Assembly (NCBI GenBank): GCA_003225295.1
Contig: QHYZ01000103.1
Coordinates: 1-60,666 of the forward strand
DNA from: Acidobacteriota bacterium
Lineage (GTDB): Bacteria > Acidobacteriota > Terriglobia > Acidiferrales > UBA7541
DNA: 60,666 nucleotides
Reading direction: 5' to 3'
The notes beneath the pieces are model-generated. The model ran no database searches. It was not told where the DNA came from and saw only the letters and a program-made list of their open reading frames with translations. Position 1 is the first letter of the stretch. The number at the start of each line of letters is the position of its first letter. This document shows, piece by piece, positions 51,932 to 60,666 of the stretch. The translations under genes and the position numbers were made by a program.

Positions 51932-52777
51932 ATGAAACTTGGCTACCAACTTGGCATCGTCGCGGCTTTGATCTTTCTGGCCAGTCCATCTGCGTCCGCA
52001 GCGGAGATGGCCATCTTGCGCAATGGCTTTGCCATCCGTCACGAACGTCGCGAAACCCTAGACACGGTGACTCGCCTATACCTGCTAAAGGCGCCAGACA
52101 ACTACATTGACGTACCTACTGCGGAGATCGTGCGTTTCGAAGAGGTGGACTCGCCCTTACCGCCAGCCGTCCGCTCCGCACCTGCCCGTGATCTCGACGC
52201 GGTCGTCAGTGCCGCCAGCAAACGAAACAACCTTGACCCCGATCTGGTCAACTCCGTGATCCTGGCCGAAAGTGGATTCGATCCCCACGCAGTTTCCCCC
52301 AAGGGTGCGCAGGGACTAATGCAGCTGATGCCGCAGACTGCCGCCCGAATGGGGGTACAGAATGCCTTGGACCCGGCCGCCAACGTGGAAGGTGGAACAC
52401 GCTACTTGGGTGAACTGCTGGTCCGCTATCACCACGACCTTAGCAAAGCTCTGGCGGCTTACAACGCCGGACCGGATCGCGTGGAACAATATCACGGCGT
52501 GCCTCCCTACCCGGAGACACTGGCCTATGTGGCTCGGGTTGTTCGCGATTTCAACCGCAAGAAAGATATCCAGCGGCGCCCACTACAGGATCCCGGCAGT
52601 AGCCGCTCGCCGGACCAGAATTCCGATGCCACCCAGTTCGACGAGCCCGGCCAACCTAAACTAGCGCCCCTTGCCATGGTGCGCTACACGCCCAGCGCCA
52701 ACGCCCTTTCCCGAGCTGCCATTTCTGACGCCGCCAGATTAATCTCCATGATGAGTTCATCTCCTCGAGGGGATTAA
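51932..52777 (+). CDS. Lytic transglycosylase (SLT family)
   Basis: A 281-residue exported enzyme. Signal peptide AALIFLASPSASAAE. Residues 25-75 form a short beta domain. Residues 90-210 are the goose-lysozyme-like SLT fold: catalytic E113 in ILAESGFDPHAVSPKGAQGL, then MQLMPQTAARMG, GTRYLGELLVRYHHDLSKAL and AAYNAGPDRV. It cleaves peptidoglycan to 1,6-anhydro-muropeptides, possibly making room for envelope machines such as the divergent secretin. The Pro/Ser-rich tail is probably disordered. Confidence 0.92.
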   Translation: MKLGYQLGIVAALIFLASPSASAAEMAILRNGFAIRHERRETLDTVTRLYLLKAPDNYIDVPTAEIVRFEEVDSPLPPAVRSAPARDLDAVVSAASKRNNLDPDLVNSVILAESGFDPHAVSPKGAQGLMQLMPQTAARMGVQNALDPAANVEGGTRYLGELLVRYHHDLSKALAAYNAGPDRVEQYHGVPPYPETLAYVARVVRDFNRKKDIQRRPLQDPGSSRSPDQNSDATQFDEPGQPKLAPLAMVRYTPSANALSRAAISDAARLISMMSSSPRGD

Positions 52778-53118
52778 TGTCCAGCGAATGCTAGCGGCAC
52801 GGATGATTGAAAAACCTATCCTGCGTAGCCCGATCATGCTGGTCATTGACACTCGATGTTTGTGCCGAGAGTGCGTCCTCTCTGATCCTCCTTCCACGAT
52901 CTCCCGCTGCTGTTCCGTCGTCATGCGCATCGATTCATGCTTGCCCAGGCTGCTACTCTTTGATCCCGCAGGCCCCGGATCTCATCATCCGGCCGCTGGC
53001 AAGCGCAACGGGTTCTATACCATCACGACATTCACACCGTCAGCGGCCGCGCTTTGAGCTACCTTAGTACTGTCAACGCCTTCTGCCCGTTGGGAATACA
53101 TTGCTGAAGGAGGAACGC
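52778..53118. other. Intergenic stretch upstream of the porin operon
   Basis: No gene was recognised in 341 nt. It should contain the porin-operon promoter and ends with AAGGAGG (53107-53113) before the ATG at 53119. Confidence 0.5.
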
Positions 53119-54468
53119 ATGAAGTTCCCTGGTCCACTCCCCATCAGAGCTATGTTTGCGCTGAAGCTCACCGGCCGGATGATCGTATGGCGAATATTTC
53201 CACTGCTTCTGATAATTCTGGTCAACGCCACGATTCTTCGCTCGCAGCAACTGATCGACGCGCCGGCTGCAGATAAGCAAACATTGCAACTCTTGCTCCA
53301 ACGAATTGATCAATTGGAGGCTAGAGTCAAGCAATTAGAAGCGGCCAAGCAGCAAGCTGCCCCGGTAAGCCTTCCATCGGCGACCGCCCAATCGAGTGCG
53401 CCGCCTGTAAGTGAAGCTGAGCCGCAGGCCGACAACGCCGTGCCGGAGAGGATGGATTCTAGCAAGACATTGTTGCGCATGCGCGGTTTCGGCGATATCA
53501 CCCTTCACGGGGATAACCAGAGGCACGATACGACCTCCTTCAGCCTTGGCCAACTCAACCTGTTCATCACTTCGGACATCTCGGAAAAATTTAAGTTCCT
53601 CAGCGAAATTGTCTTTGAAGGTGGGCCAGACAACATTTTCGGCGAAACACGGGGAGAAAATAATACCTTCGGTGTGGATGTCGAACGCATGGTGGTTCAG
53701 TACTCCCACAGTGATTTTTTCAAGCTCGCTGTTGGCCGATATCATACCGCGATCGGCTACTACAACACCGCCTATCACCATAGCACTTGGTTTCAAACAA
53801 CGACGGGGCGCCCCTTTCTCTTTCAATTCGAGGACCGCGGAGGAATTCTGCCGGTTCATACTGTAGGTGCGTCGGCGTCGGGCCTGATCCCCTCCGGCCA
53901 TCTCGGCTTGCACTACGTCGCAGAAGTTGGGAACGGGCGTGCCTCGCGTTCCCCGATTACTGAGGAACCGGTGCAGAATGTGGTTGATGACCAGAACCAT
54001 AAGGCCTTCAACCTTGCACTTTTCGCCCGTCCTGACGCAGTTCGCGGCCTGCAAGTGGGTTTTTCCGCTTACCGCGACCTGCTCGCGCCAGCAAGTCTCC
54101 CGAGAATCGGAGAAACTATCTTTGCGGCGCACGCCGTGCTGGTCCGACCAAAGTTTGAATGGCTCAACGAAATCTTGTTGGTGCGCCACGCTCCCAACGG
54201 TATCCCGCGCGTATTCAATACCCCAGGGTTTTACACCCAGCTCTCGAAACAGTTCGGCTCTTATCGGCCCTACTTCCGATACCAGTATGTGAACGCTTCT
54301 AGCACCGAACCCATCTTCCCCGACGTTGGATTGCGCCAAGGACCCTCCTTCGGTCTCCGTTATGACGCTAGCGAGACGGTGGCCGTGAAGCTCCAATACG
54401 ACTACACTGCCTTGCGAGGACAGCCGGCGGTCAATGCGCTTGCCCTACAAGTCGGATTTACGTTCTAG
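53119..54468 (+). CDS. Outer-membrane beta-barrel porin with coiled-coil lead
   Basis: A 449-residue protein. After an N-terminal membrane/signal helix (VWRIFPLLLIILVNATILRS) comes a coiled coil (LLLQRIDQLEARVKQLEAAK), a Pro/Ala linker and a beta-barrel of alternating strands (FSLGQLNLFITSDISEKFKF; GRYHTAIGYYNTAYHHSTWF) ending in ALALQVGFTF with terminal Phe, as barrels do. The coiled-coil lead is common in trimeric phosphate- or substrate-selective porins. The ATG at 53119 with AAGGAGG is preferred to TTG 53101. It leads an operon with a phosphate-binding-like protein and a two-component pair. Confidence 0.85.
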   Translation: MKFPGPLPIRAMFALKLTGRMIVWRIFPLLLIILVNATILRSQQLIDAPAADKQTLQLLLQRIDQLEARVKQLEAAKQQAAPVSLPSATAQSSAPPVSEAEPQADNAVPERMDSSKTLLRMRGFGDITLHGDNQRHDTTSFSLGQLNLFITSDISEKFKFLSEIVFEGGPDNIFGETRGENNTFGVDVERMVVQYSHSDFFKLAVGRYHTAIGYYNTAYHHSTWFQTTTGRPFLFQFEDRGGILPVHTVGASASGLIPSGHLGLHYVAEVGNGRASRSPITEEPVQNVVDDQNHKAFNLALFARPDAVRGLQVGFSAYRDLLAPASLPRIGETIFAAHAVLVRPKFEWLNEILLVRHAPNGIPRVFNTPGFYTQLSKQFGSYRPYFRYQYVNASSTEPIFPDVGLRQGPSFGLRYDASETVAVKLQYDYTALRGQPAVNALALQVGFTF

Positions 54469-54480
54469 AAAGACCCACGC

Positions 54481-55020
54481 ATGCCGCGCTTGGCAGGTCT
54501 GCTGTTCATTTTGGCGAGTGCCGTTTTCTCAATGGCGGCCCTGTCCTTAGCCTTAGTGCCGACCCTCGGGCGATTGCCGGAGCCGCAGATCACGACCGAA
54601 CAAAATCTGGCCATTGTCGTGAGCCTGTCTAATCCGGTGGAGAACCTTTCTATGGCCGAGCTACGAAGGATTTTTCTTGGCGAGCGCAGTCACTGGCCGA
54701 ATGGCCGCCGCATCACCCTGGTTATGATGGAACCCGGCCAGCCTGAGCGCGCCGTCGTGCTTCGAGATATCTGCCAGATGAATGAGACCGATTTCAATAA
54801 TCACTTCCTGCATGGCGTTTTCACCGGCGAAGTGCTTGTTTCACCAAAAACTCTGGCAACTCCTGTGGGTGTGCGCAAGTTCGTATTCAACGTGCCCGGC
54901 GCCATTGGCTATCTGCGGGTCTCGGATTTGGACTCCTCGGTAAAAGCGGTGCGCGTCGATGAGCGCGGTCCCGAGGATAAGGGCTACAAGCTTCACGTGC
55001 CACCGCGCTCTTCCAAATAG
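54481..55020 (+). CDS. PstS-like periplasmic substrate-binding protein, short
   Basis: A 179-residue exported protein. Signal/anchor GLLFILASAVFSMAALSLAL. The mature part IVVSLSNPVENLSMAELRRI, FLGERSHWPNGRRITLVMME and VLRDICQMNETDFNNHFLHG is the small PBP-like domain related to phosphate-binding PstS proteins. It is much shorter than transport PstS and no ABC permease follows, so it is more likely a sensor partner. It starts 12 nt after the porin and ends 2 nt before the histidine kinase gene. Confidence 0.8.
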   Translation: MPRLAGLLFILASAVFSMAALSLALVPTLGRLPEPQITTEQNLAIVVSLSNPVENLSMAELRRIFLGERSHWPNGRRITLVMMEPGQPERAVVLRDICQMNETDFNNHFLHGVFTGEVLVSPKTLATPVGVRKFVFNVPGAIGYLRVSDLDSSVKAVRVDERGPEDKGYKLHVPPRSSK

Positions 55021-55022
55021 AC

Positions 55023-56507
55023 ATGAACGGGCAAAACAAACGCGCACGCAGACCGACACTGGTCGGCCCGGCTCCGCTGTTGGACCGCGTCTTGGCTCTG
55101 GCCTCCCCCTACAATTCGTCCTTGTTGCTTCTCATCGTGTTCCTGGTGGTGATTGTGGTGGGACTATTCGTGGTACGCGATCTTCACTCCACCAACGTTG
55201 AGGCTCAGAAAATGTATGCTGGCTCGGTGCTGGGACTGCACAGAATTGGTGAGCTGCAATATCAGGCCCAGGAGACACGCCGAAGTACTTTTTATGCCTT
55301 AACCACCAACGATAGCAATCTCCAACTGGAATATGCCGACCAGTCTCGCGAAGCGGATCGCCGTGTAAACGAAGGGATCGGCGAATATCTTCGTCAGGTT
55401 CACATGCCTCACGAAATCGAGGTGGGCAAACGGCTGCAGCGCGATTGGTCCGACTATCTTAGTGTGCGCAATGAGGTGTTAGCTTCCATTCTTGAGGGCA
55501 GCACCAAAGAAGCGGTGAACCTGGATCTTAAGGGGGGTGTGCCGTCTTTTGAACGTGTCCGTCAAGACTTGGAGGAAATCAAGCGGCTCTACGACCAGCA
55601 AGCCTCCGAGCAGCTCGCCAACGTCGCAGCCACCTCTCGGCGCACTATCTTCCGGCTCATCGGTGTCCTGGGTATTACTTTGACCTTGGCCAGTACTTCG
55701 GTCTGGGCCATCCAGAGAAGCAAGATGCTCGGCACGATTCAACTGGCCAAGCTGCAAATGGAGTTTGTTGCCTCGGTCTCTCACGAACTACGCACTCCGC
55801 TGACGGTCATCTCCTCCGCGGCAGACAATATTGCCGACGGTCTTGTGGGCGGGAAGGATCAGGTGAAGCGTTATGGCCTCGCCATCCGAAACCAATGCCG
55901 GCAGATCACCGAACTTGTAAATCAGATTCTGCTGTTTGCCGCGACGAAAGACCGTAAGAATCGCTATATTCTACGCCCCCTGCAGGTGTCGCAAATCATG
56001 GATTCCGTGCGAGACAATACCGCGGAATTGGTCGAGGGAGCAGGCTTTGTGGTTGAGCAGCGCATCGAGTCTGGGCTACCCTGGGTCATGGGTGACTTAT
56101 CCGCGCTCTCTCAATGCCTGCAGAACTTGATCGTAAATGCGGTGAAGTATAGTGGTGAGAGCCGCTGGATCGGTATCCGCGCTTTTCTCCACGATTCCGG
56201 AGAGCAAAGCGGCAAGGAAATCAGCATCAGCGTCGAAGATCGCGGCATGGGCATTGACCGTTTGGAGATGCCGCACATTTTCGAACCCTTTTATCGCGGC
56301 GCGGCAGTCTCGGCTGCCCAGATTCACGGGACAGGATTGGGATTGTCTCTCGCCAAAAACATTGCCGAAGCTATGGGAGGAACACTTTCCGTGGTCAGTG
56401 AACTGGCGGTTGGGAGTGTTTTCACGCTGCGCTTACCAATGGTGGAGAAACAAGAGTTGGAAATGGCGTCCGTCAATTCCGAAGGGGATCCGACTATCCG
56501 AAAATGA
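55023..56507 (+). CDS. Membrane sensor histidine kinase
   Basis: A 494-residue kinase. TM1 at about 33-51 (SLLLLIVFLVVIVVGLFVV), a periplasmic helical sensor (52-205) and TM2 (IFRLIGVLGITLTLASTSVW). The phosphoacceptor H254 lies in SVSHELRTPLTVISSAADNI. The ATPase domain has NLIVNAVKYSG (368-378), DRGMGID and GTGLGLSLAKNI. It is complete and should phosphorylate the response regulator encoded downstream (4-nt overlap). Together with the porin and PstS-like gene it probably senses an oxyanion or envelope signal. Confidence 0.92.
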   Translation: MNGQNKRARRPTLVGPAPLLDRVLALASPYNSSLLLLIVFLVVIVVGLFVVRDLHSTNVEAQKMYAGSVLGLHRIGELQYQAQETRRSTFYALTTNDSNLQLEYADQSREADRRVNEGIGEYLRQVHMPHEIEVGKRLQRDWSDYLSVRNEVLASILEGSTKEAVNLDLKGGVPSFERVRQDLEEIKRLYDQQASEQLANVAATSRRTIFRLIGVLGITLTLASTSVWAIQRSKMLGTIQLAKLQMEFVASVSHELRTPLTVISSAADNIADGLVGGKDQVKRYGLAIRNQCRQITELVNQILLFAATKDRKNRYILRPLQVSQIMDSVRDNTAELVEGAGFVVEQRIESGLPWVMGDLSALSQCLQNLIVNAVKYSGESRWIGIRAFLHDSGEQSGKEISISVEDRGMGIDRLEMPHIFEPFYRGAAVSAAQIHGTGLGLSLAKNIAEAMGGTLSVVSELAVGSVFTLRLPMVEKQELEMASVNSEGDPTIRK

Positions 56508-57184
56508 ACGAGAATATATTGTTGATAGAAGATGAACAGGCATTGCGGATGACCCTGAGCGACCGTCTGCAAGGCGAGGGTTATGTCGTAGATTTCTCTC
56601 CCGATGGTGAGCAAGGCTTCGAAAAGGCCACTACTCTGCCTTTCGACTTGATCATCCTGGACATCATGCTGCCTCGCCGCAGCGGTCTGGATGTCTGTCG
56701 CGACATCCGGCTGGCGGGGTTGGGGACGCCCATTCTGCTGCTTACTGCCCGTGGCCAAACTGTCGACAAGGTGGTTGGTTTTAAACTAGGTGCGGATGAC
56801 TACGTCACGAAACCATTTGACACTCTGGAACTCATGGCCCGCATCGAGGCCTTGTTGCGACGCGCCCCCACACGAACCGGCCAGGGCATTCTCCAATTTG
56901 GCTCAGTCCGAGTAGACATTCGCGGCACTCAGGTTACGCGAGAAGGCACTCCTGTTTATCTTTCTGCTCGAGAATTTCAGCTCTTGCGCTATTTCATAGA
57001 GCGCAAAGGAATCACTCTTTCTCGTGATGAAATCCTGCGCGAGGTGTGGGGCTACGAAGCTGGTACGTTCACGCGCACCGTCGATGTGCACGTTGCCAGC
57101 CTGCGCCAGAAATTGGAGAAGACTCCCAAAAAACCTGAGATCATCCTCACCGTACCCGGGATTGGCTATAAATTCCAAGGATGA
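56504..57184 (+). CDS. OmpR/PhoB-family response regulator
   Basis: A 226-residue regulator. The receiver domain has the acidic pair in LLIEDEQ, the phosphoacceptor D53 (LIILDIMLPRRSG), Thr in LLLTARGQ and Lys in VTKPFDTLE. The C-terminal winged helix has LSAREFQLLRYFIERKGITL and RTVDVHVASLRQKLE. ATGA overlaps the kinase gene. It should activate or repress the porin operon or other envelope genes. Confidence 0.93.
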   Translation: MNENILLIEDEQALRMTLSDRLQGEGYVVDFSPDGEQGFEKATTLPFDLIILDIMLPRRSGLDVCRDIRLAGLGTPILLLTARGQTVDKVVGFKLGADDYVTKPFDTLELMARIEALLRRAPTRTGQGILQFGSVRVDIRGTQVTREGTPVYLSAREFQLLRYFIERKGITLSRDEILREVWGYEAGTFTRTVDVHVASLRQKLEKTPKKPEIILTVPGIGYKFQG

Positions 57185-57230
57185 GGGGGTATTGACCGCG
57201 TCTTCCGGATATCCGCCGCTGCCTGTTTCT

Positions 57231-57437
57231 TCAGAACTTTTTCGCTGAGCGCAACGCGGACACAACTCTTTCCTGATGATGCAATGTGTACCACGTCGGA
57301 GCATAGTCTTCCAGCAGCTCATATACCTCTGCGAGGGCATTGGCCAAGTGTCTCAGCTGTAGCCGCATCTCAGATGCCTCATTCATTTGCTTTGGGAAAC
57401 TGCCCACATCCAGTTGTTCCCTATGATGCACGATCAC
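57231..57437 (-). CDS. Small soluble protein of unknown function, GTG start
   Basis: A 68-residue protein on the minus strand. A perfect AAGGAGGT (57444-57451) lies 6 nt before the GTG at 57435-57437, which fixes this start over an upstream ATG at 57530. The product is helical, with MNEASEMRLQLRHLANALAE and VYELLEDYAPTWYTLHHQER, and has no membrane segment. The YELLEDYAPTWY pattern recalls short acidobacterial proteins of unknown role. It is convergent with the response regulator gene. Confidence 0.7.
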   Translation of the reverse strand: MIVHHREQLDVGSFPKQMNEASEMRLQLRHLANALAEVYELLEDYAPTWYTLHHQERVVSALRSAKKF

Positions 57438-57971
57438 GTCTTTACCTCCTTTCGACCGGTGGTTCGGGCTAGGGGTAAAAATATGTAAAGTGTCTGTAAA
57501 TCCCACGTAAGCGTTCTCGCGCGCTCGCACTCAGCTCAACTTCGGTCATCGCGCCCAGAATTTGCCCCACGGCAGAAACCTATTCCAGTCGTTCCTTTCA
57601 TTTCTGTTCAATATTGAACTCTTTTGAGAATCCTTTTGGCGCCTGTAGAATTCGGCGGATGACACTCCTCGGGCCGGGGGACATTAGTTTATGAGGGGAA
57701 AACGGATTGTGTCAATGAGCGAGGTGCGCATGGTGCGCATCGCAATCGGCTTTTTTGAAACATGACTGGTGCAAGCGCTCATAGGGGAACGTGGGCTGTC
57801 CTCCTTTCAACTATGGCCACCATCCGGTACCATCCGGTAGCAAGGTGCGCGAAAAAGTCTTTTCGTGTGCTACCATGCCGTTACCCAGACCTCGGATGAT
57901 TGCTTCGAATCCCCTTGAGGGAGAGATTGGTGCACTGCAACGGGCCATCAGCAAAGGGTGTTTCCTCGCGT
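57438..57971. other. Divergent intergenic region before the cytochrome gene
   Basis: Contains the ribosome-binding site of the small minus-strand gene and presumably the cytochrome promoter. CCATCCGGTA is repeated (57819-57828 and 57829-57838). No gene was recognised. Confidence 0.5.
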
Positions 57972-60209
57972 ATGCAGTACATCGGCCCATTGGCGATACG
58001 CCTTTCCGTTTTTTTCCTATTCTTTTTCTTCGCCGGCGTTCCAGCACAGGCACAGATCTCACCCGGGCCTCTCGCGAAAGCCCACCAGTCTTTGAGCGGA
58101 ACGATACAATGCGCGACCTGCCACCAATTCGGGACCAGCACGCCTACTTTCAAATGTCTGGATTGCCATAAAGAGGTGGCGCACCGCTTGGCCGCCAAGC
58201 ACGGATATCACGCTCAGATCCAGATGAAGAATCCCAATGGCAAGGATTGTGTCCGCTGCCACCTCGATCACAACGGCGAGGATTTCGGCCTCATCCACTG
58301 GGAGCCTTCACAAAAACAATTTGATCACCGGTTGACGGGTTACGTCCTGGAAGGAAAGCATGCCGGCCTTGCTTGTGAGAAGTGCCACGCGCCGGCCTAC
58401 ATGGTTGCCGAGGAGCGCGCGCTCATCAAGATGAAAGATGTCTCGAAATCCTTTTTCGGGTTGTCGCAAAATTGCGTGCCATGCCACAAAGATGTGCACA
58501 AAGGCCAGCTCGGAAACGATTGCCTGCAATGTCATAATTACATGGATTGGAAGGCCGCCAAACAGTTCGATCACTCCAAGACACGCTATCCGCTGACAGG
58601 TCTGCACCTCAAGGTGGACTGTGAGAAGTGCCACAAACCGGATGTGGCCGGTGGTCCGGCACGTTACCGGGACATGAAGTTCCAGGCTTGCATCGACTGC
58701 CATATCGATCCGCACCGAGGCTCTTTCAAACAGCGCTGCGAAGAATGTCACACCACTGCGGGATGGAAGAAATTGCTGCCGGCTTTTGGATTCGACCATT
58801 CCAAGACCAAGTACCCCCTGCTCGGAAAACACGCCGAGGTAGGCTGCGCTCAGTGCCATTTGAAGGCTGACTTCAAAAAGCCCCTCCCGTTTAATAATTG
58901 CAATGATTGTCATAAACCAGACCCCCACAAGGGTCAGTTCGAAGCACGTCCGAAGAAGGGGGAGTGCGCGGAATGCCATACCGTGGACGGATGGAAACCC
59001 TCGCTTTTCGGAGTGAAAGAGCACGACACATCCAAATATCCGCTAAAGGGCAAACACATTACCGTTAAATGCGAGAAGTGCCATCTACCCGCGGGCAAGG
59101 ACACCATCTATAAGGTGAAATTCGCGGCCTGCACCGACTGCCATAAGGACGCCCATGACGGACAATTTGCGGCCGCGCCGTATCGAGACAAATGCGAAGA
59201 TTGTCATACCGTTCTGGATTTTCACCGCTCCACATTTACGATTGCCAAACATCGCAAAGCGCGGTTCGCTCTGAGCGGAGCTCACGCGGCCGTGCCTTGT
59301 ACCGATTGCCACAAAGTCGGTGCCGCCGGACGGACCGACAAAATCCTGCCATTCCATTTTGAGGATCGGACTTGCACTGCGTGTCACACCGACGTGCACC
59401 ACGGCGAATTCAACGAGCGCATGGCGCGGCGCCGCGCCGATGGCACACCTCAGGGATGCGAGGCCTGCCATAACGTGAGGTCATGGATCGAGGTGAGTGG
59501 CTTCGACCATTCCAAGACCAAATTCCCGTTGCTGGGGGCGCACCGCAGCGCCAAGTGCGGCGATTGCCACAAAGTGCCGGTCGGCAAGAAGGAAATACAG
59601 TTCAAGGACACCTCGCAGGTCTGCGAAGATTGTCACAAAGACGCCCATGACGCCCAATTCGCCAAGGCCGGAAAAACGCCTTGTGCAGACTGTCATGATT
59701 CGCAGCGCTGGGTGCCTTCGACCTTCAACCATGATACCCGCACGCATTTCCCCTTGCAGGGCGGCCACGCAGGCGTGGCTTGCGGCAAATGCCACAAGCA
59801 GACGCGCATGGTCGACACGAAGCCTGTAATTGTCTACAAACAGGCGCCTTCGAAGTGTACCGACTGCCATGGACCGAACATCGGCCCCTTGAAGTCAAGT
59901 CTTCGGCCGTATGCAGTGCCTCTTGCCGGCGGGAGAGGAGCTCTTACCAAACCTTTGAGCCAGCCCCCCTCTCTGGCCGCTCTGCCGTGCCGGGATTTCG
60001 CTCGAAAGGGAACGAGATCGCCGCAGGGAGTGTCGAAGGATGCCGAAATCTCTGCCCCGGCCACGTTTAGAATCTGGCTCATTTGTGCAGGACAAGGGCG
60101 CGAAGGTACCAATAGTCCTGGTACTATAGTTGGGCTGGCTTGTTGTCCTGGCCAAAAACTGAACACAGGTACAGTTGTGCTTGGCTGCGCGCAAGGAACA
60201 ATATCATGA
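57972..60209 (+). CDS. Periplasmic/extracellular multiheme cytochrome c (23 CxxCH)
   Basis: A 745-residue exported c-type cytochrome. Signal peptide LAIRLSVFFLFFFFAGVPAQ ends AQAQ. I count 23 CxxCH haem-binding motifs, from CATCH to CTDCH. Seven copies of a repeat like FDHSKTKYPLLGKH precede a CxxCH. His residues in these repeats are likely distal haem ligands. Such large cytochromes carry electrons through the periplasm or to extracellular acceptors. The ATG at 57972 begins the signal peptide; the frame extends to a TTG at 57900. The last ~105 residues after the 23rd haem lack CxxCH and look unlike the rest. A second multiheme gene follows. Confidence 0.9.
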   Translation: MQYIGPLAIRLSVFFLFFFFAGVPAQAQISPGPLAKAHQSLSGTIQCATCHQFGTSTPTFKCLDCHKEVAHRLAAKHGYHAQIQMKNPNGKDCVRCHLDHNGEDFGLIHWEPSQKQFDHRLTGYVLEGKHAGLACEKCHAPAYMVAEERALIKMKDVSKSFFGLSQNCVPCHKDVHKGQLGNDCLQCHNYMDWKAAKQFDHSKTRYPLTGLHLKVDCEKCHKPDVAGGPARYRDMKFQACIDCHIDPHRGSFKQRCEECHTTAGWKKLLPAFGFDHSKTKYPLLGKHAEVGCAQCHLKADFKKPLPFNNCNDCHKPDPHKGQFEARPKKGECAECHTVDGWKPSLFGVKEHDTSKYPLKGKHITVKCEKCHLPAGKDTIYKVKFAACTDCHKDAHDGQFAAAPYRDKCEDCHTVLDFHRSTFTIAKHRKARFALSGAHAAVPCTDCHKVGAAGRTDKILPFHFEDRTCTACHTDVHHGEFNERMARRRADGTPQGCEACHNVRSWIEVSGFDHSKTKFPLLGAHRSAKCGDCHKVPVGKKEIQFKDTSQVCEDCHKDAHDAQFAKAGKTPCADCHDSQRWVPSTFNHDTRTHFPLQGGHAGVACGKCHKQTRMVDTKPVIVYKQAPSKCTDCHGPNIGPLKSSLRPYAVPLAGGRGALTKPLSQPPSLAALPCRDFARKGTRSPQGVSKDAEISAPATFRIWLICAGQGREGTNSPGTIVGLACCPGQKLNTGTVVLGCAQGTIS

Positions 60210-60282
60210 CTGGAGTAACTGTCATTATGGCATTCCACCACCAGTTTTCGGCAGAAGCGATCTCAGGGAAACTGAAGCTTAG

Positions 60283-60666
60283 GAGAATGTTACGTCTAAG
60301 TTAATTCAGATCCTGTGTTGGCTGCTGCTTTTCTCCTCCCCGGCCGGGAGCGCTGCGCTCCCTGCTGGTCAGCAGGGCAGCACTCGTAGTCCGCACGGAC
60401 CGCTGGCGATTCCTTGCGAGAACTGCCACACCGCTGCGGGCTGGCGCCCCATTCGCGCGGTTCCCGAATTCGATCATAACAAAACGAACTACCCGCTACG
60501 CGGCATGCACGAGAAAGTGCAATGCACGCAGTGCCACGTAAAGCCGATATTCACGGATGTGGGGAAGAATTGTCAGGATTGCCACGCCGATATTCACCAG
60601 CGCAAGATGGGCACGGATTGCGCGCAGTGTCACACGGTTCTTGGTTGGAACAATGCCATTCAGCAA
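60283..60666 (+). CDS. Start of a second multiheme cytochrome c (3' end outside window)
   Basis: The open frame runs from after a TAG (60280-60282) to the window end. It has a signal-like LCWLLLFSSPAGSAALPA, then four haem motifs CENCH, CTQCH, CQDCH and CAQCH, and the repeat FDHNKTNYPLRGMH like its neighbour. No ATG, GTG or TTG lies in frame before the hydrophobic stretch; an ATG at 60287 is one frame off and too close to AGGAG (60281-60285). Either a non-standard start or a frameshift is present. It is probably an operon partner of the 23-haem cytochrome. Confidence 0.75.

Noticed and set aside
59834-60241. Minus frames opposite the cytochrome tail
   Set aside because: Overlap the haem gene end and a possible repeat; no independent support.

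Overview
The window looks like a chromosomal segment of a moderately GC-rich soil or sediment bacterium, most probably an Acidobacteriota member. The clues are a PknB-type kinase fused to a TolB-like domain and TPRs, several acidobacterial-type secreted hypothetical proteins, very large beta-rich exoproteins, and multiheme cytochromes built from FDHSKT-type repeats. This placement is an inference; no rRNA or other taxonomic marker gene is present.

Left part (1-14000), accessory and defence. It opens with the end of a small lipoprotein, a tRNA-Arg(CCG) gene and a tyrosine integrase beside a 3' tRNA-Arg fragment that looks like an attachment-site scar. A VapBC module with a palindromic operator and a conserved hypothetical protein follow. 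Next is a complete type II Wadjet operon on the minus strand (jetA-jetB-jetC-jetD, 12556 to 4167), an SMC-like complex with a TOPRIM nuclease that acts against plasmids. An XRE-type HTH gene starts 2 nt after jetD and appears to be a fifth operon member. An AbrB/PIN toxin-antitoxin pair with its own inverted-repeat operator closes the block.

Middle part (14000-25400), mostly single genes: a Ser/Thr kinase, small exported proteins, one frameshifted gene, a SAM-dependent methyltransferase-like protein and membrane proteins. Between about 22990 and 25140 lies a graveyard of mobile-element pieces: a tyrosine recombinase pseudogene, two RHS-repeat fragments and an IS1380-type transposase fragment.

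Region 25446-45174, metal chemistry. Three consecutive genes encode two exported multicopper-oxidase-like proteins and a 2961-residue exported protein. The copper-ligand motifs are divided between the first two proteins, as if one large multi-cupredoxin oxidase had been split. The third starts with a copper-free cupredoxin-like part and continues with Ig/cadherin-like, SdrD-like, beta-helix and IPT/TIG-like parts. A strong hairpin terminator follows. Two exported proteins and a CusB/CusA heavy-metal RND pump come next.

Right part (45800-60666), envelope and electron transfer. It holds an IS630 remnant, an STN-like protein, a Crp/Fnr regulator, a secretin-family protein and a lytic transglycosylase. 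A tight operon then encodes a porin, a phosphate-binding-like protein, a sensor kinase and a response regulator. A 23-haem cytochrome c and the start of a second multiheme cytochrome run off the window end. The porin, cytochromes and copper oxidases together suggest periplasmic or extracellular redox and metal chemistry, but the substrates cannot be read from sequence alone.
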